Assembly: GCA_047636995.1 (NCBI GenBank)
Contig: JBLIGQ010000063.1
Location: 1-14,124 of the forward strand
Source of the DNA: JAQWQB01 sp047636995
GTDB lineage: Bacteria > Bacteroidota > Bacteroidia > Flavobacteriales_D > Sanyastnellaceae
Length of the DNA stretch: 14,124 bases
Reading direction: 5' to 3'
Shown: piece by piece, positions 13,260 to 14,124 of the stretch
Position numbering within the stretch: position 1 is the stretch's first letter
Layout of the letters: each line of letters starts with the position of its first letter
Position numbers and translations under genes: made by a program
The notes under the pieces: generated by a model
Told to the model about the DNA's origin: nothing
Seen by the model: the letters and a program-made list of their open reading frames with translations, nothing else
Database searches by the model: none

Positions 13260-13957
13260 CTTGACGCTATTTCCAAGCGAAATCCTACACCGTGAACATT
13301 CGTGATGGCCACCGTGCTGTCTCCATTGAGGTATTTTCGCAGCTTAGTGATGAACACATCCATACTTCGTCCAACAAAGTAACTATCATCACCCCAAACA
13401 AGGTTTGCAATGAGCTCTCTTTCAATAACACGGTCTTTATTTTCGCAAAGGAGCTTGAGCAGATCAGCTTCTTTGCGTGTAAGCTTCCGTGGTTCTACCG
13501 GACCGGTGAGTTGAAAGTTTGAAGCGTCAAATTGGTACTTGCCAATGGCATAAAGGTTTTTGTTCTTTTTGCTATTCGAAGTGACCCCACTTCGTTTTAA
13601 AATGGCTTTGATGCGAAGAATAAACTCTTCGTTCACAAAAGGTTTCGTAATGTAATCATCAGCTCCAAGCTCAAATCCGCGCACTTTGTCTTCTGTCATT
13701 CCTTTTGCAGTCAAGAACACAATGGGAACCGTTTGATTCACTTTCCTGACATCTTCGGCAAGCGCAAAACCATCTTTGTGGGGCAACATAACATCAAAAA
13801 GGCACAAGTCGTAATCTTCTTTGTTGAACTGCTGAAGGCCTTCTTTGCCATCTTTTGCAAGATGTGTTTTATACCCTTCCAAGCGCAATAAGTCTTGGAT
13901 TACAAACCCCAGATTATAATCATCTTCTACAAGTAGAATGCGCGCGGTAGTATTCAT
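13256..13957 (-). CDS. OmpR-family two-component response regulator (RprY-like)
   Basis: This 233-residue protein has a receiver domain (about 5-122) and a winged-helix DNA-binding domain (about 135-230). Receiver residues are complete: acidic pair D12/D13, phosphoacceptor D55 in LFDVMLPHKDG, T83 and K105 in the YITKPF motif. The second domain shows LTRKEADLLKLLCENKDRV and the ending SMDVFITKLRKYL followed by VHGVGFRLE, typical of Trans_reg_C. It is expected to bind DNA after phosphorylation by the histidine kinase encoded just upstream, whose stop overlaps this ATG by one base (TGATG), indicating translational coupling. Resemblance to the Bacteroides RprY subgroup is an impression, so no symbol is given. 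Targets cannot be read from the window. Its stop overlaps that of the convergent small gene by 4 bp. Confidence 0.95.
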   Translation of the reverse strand: MNTTARILLVEDDYNLGFVIQDLLRLEGYKTHLAKDGKEGLQQFNKEDYDLCLFDVMLPHKDGFALAEDVRKVNQTVPIVFLTAKGMTEDKVRGFELGADDYITKPFVNEEFILRIKAILKRSGVTSNSKKNKNLYAIGKYQFDASNFQLTGPVEPRKLTRKEADLLKLLCENKDRVIERELIANLVWGDDSYFVGRSMDVFITKLRKYLNGDSTVAITNVHGVGFRLEIASS

Positions 13958-14124
13958 CAGTTTGTGTTGTTCAATTTGACACTAAAGTTACTTCCTTTTC
14001 CGTGACTGCTTGAAACAGTTACTGTTCCTTGGTGTGCTTGAATCACCGTTTTCACGTAGAATAATCCGAGCCCAAATCCTTTGACGTTGTGCACATTGCC
14101 TGTTGGGACGCGAAAGAACTTGTC
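13957..14124 (-). CDS. Sensor histidine kinase, C-terminal fragment (cut by window edge)
   Basis: Reading leftward from the window end, 55 codons and a TGA encode the end of a HATPase_c domain. They begin DKFFRVPTG (F-box-like region) and contain the G2 box GFGLGLFYVKTVIQAHQG, then GTVTVSSSHGKGSNFSVKL. These are the ATP-lid and last strands of a two-component sensor kinase. The stop (13957-13959) overlaps the response regulator ATG by one base, so this is the cognate kinase of that regulator, cotranscribed and placed first. The sensor part, the phosphorylated histidine and the promoter lie outside the window. Partial only because the window ends; no sign of a broken gene. Confidence 0.9.
   Translation of the reverse strand, partial: DKFFRVPTGNVHNVKGFGLGLFYVKTVIQAHQGTVTVSSSHGKGSNFSVKLNNTN

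Noticed and set aside
1..14124. CRISPR arrays, tRNA or rRNA genes, insertion sequences, prophage or defence genes
   Set aside because: No regularly spaced repeats, tRNA-like cloverleaf, transposase or phage motif was found; all long frames are assigned to core functions or small unknown genes.

Overview
The window looks like a chromosomal housekeeping segment from a member of the Bacteroidota, most likely a Flavobacteriia/Cryomorphaceae-like marine lineage. Evidence for this is the GldA-type ABC ATPase, a TonB-dependent receptor with an N-terminal carboxypeptidase-regulatory-like domain, a bacterial GGGP synthase-family protein, a large carbamoyl-phosphate synthase subunit without the C-terminal MGS-like domain, weak Shine-Dalgarno signals, and several promoter -7 boxes of the form TAnnTTTG. 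The lineage call is inference; no rRNA or other marker is present.

Layout, left to right. (1) groES-groEL (108-2044, +), preceded by an unusual TTGGCACG/TGTCAG promoter-like region and ended by a UUCG-loop terminator. (2) gldA (2114-3022, -), whose 3' end faces the same terminator. (3) rsgA (+, probable TTG start at 3162), divergent from gldA, ending exactly where cysQ (-) ends. (4) A 300-bp control region (4854-5157) with the cysQ promoter on one side and, on the other, a TACCTTTG promoter box, a TPP riboswitch (about 5011-5097) and a small hairpin. (5) A 901-aa TonB-dependent receptor (5158-7863, +), inferred from the riboswitch to import thiamine or a precursor. (6) A minus-strand run of three genes, probably an operon: alpha/beta hydrolase, GGGP synthase-family enzyme, and a small lipoprotein whose 3' end overlaps the receptor gene by 31 bp. 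(7) carB (9993-12809, +) with its own promoter and a strong terminator. (8) A small acidic protein of unknown function (12996-13259, +), whose stop overlaps that of an OmpR-family response regulator (13256-13957, -). (9) The 3' end of that regulator's histidine kinase gene (13957-14124, -), cut by the window edge.

Functionally these are mostly independent core units: protein folding, ribosome maturation, phosphonucleotide recycling, thiamine uptake, lipid-related metabolism, arginine/pyrimidine precursor synthesis and two-component signalling. I see no CRISPR array, mobile element, phage gene, tRNA or rRNA, and no convincing undescribed multi-gene defence or biosynthetic system. The more interesting points are the riboswitch-controlled receptor without a neighbouring inner-membrane transporter, the GGGP synthase operon, the groES promoter architecture, apparent leaderless starts, and the repeated stop-to-stop gene junctions without terminators.
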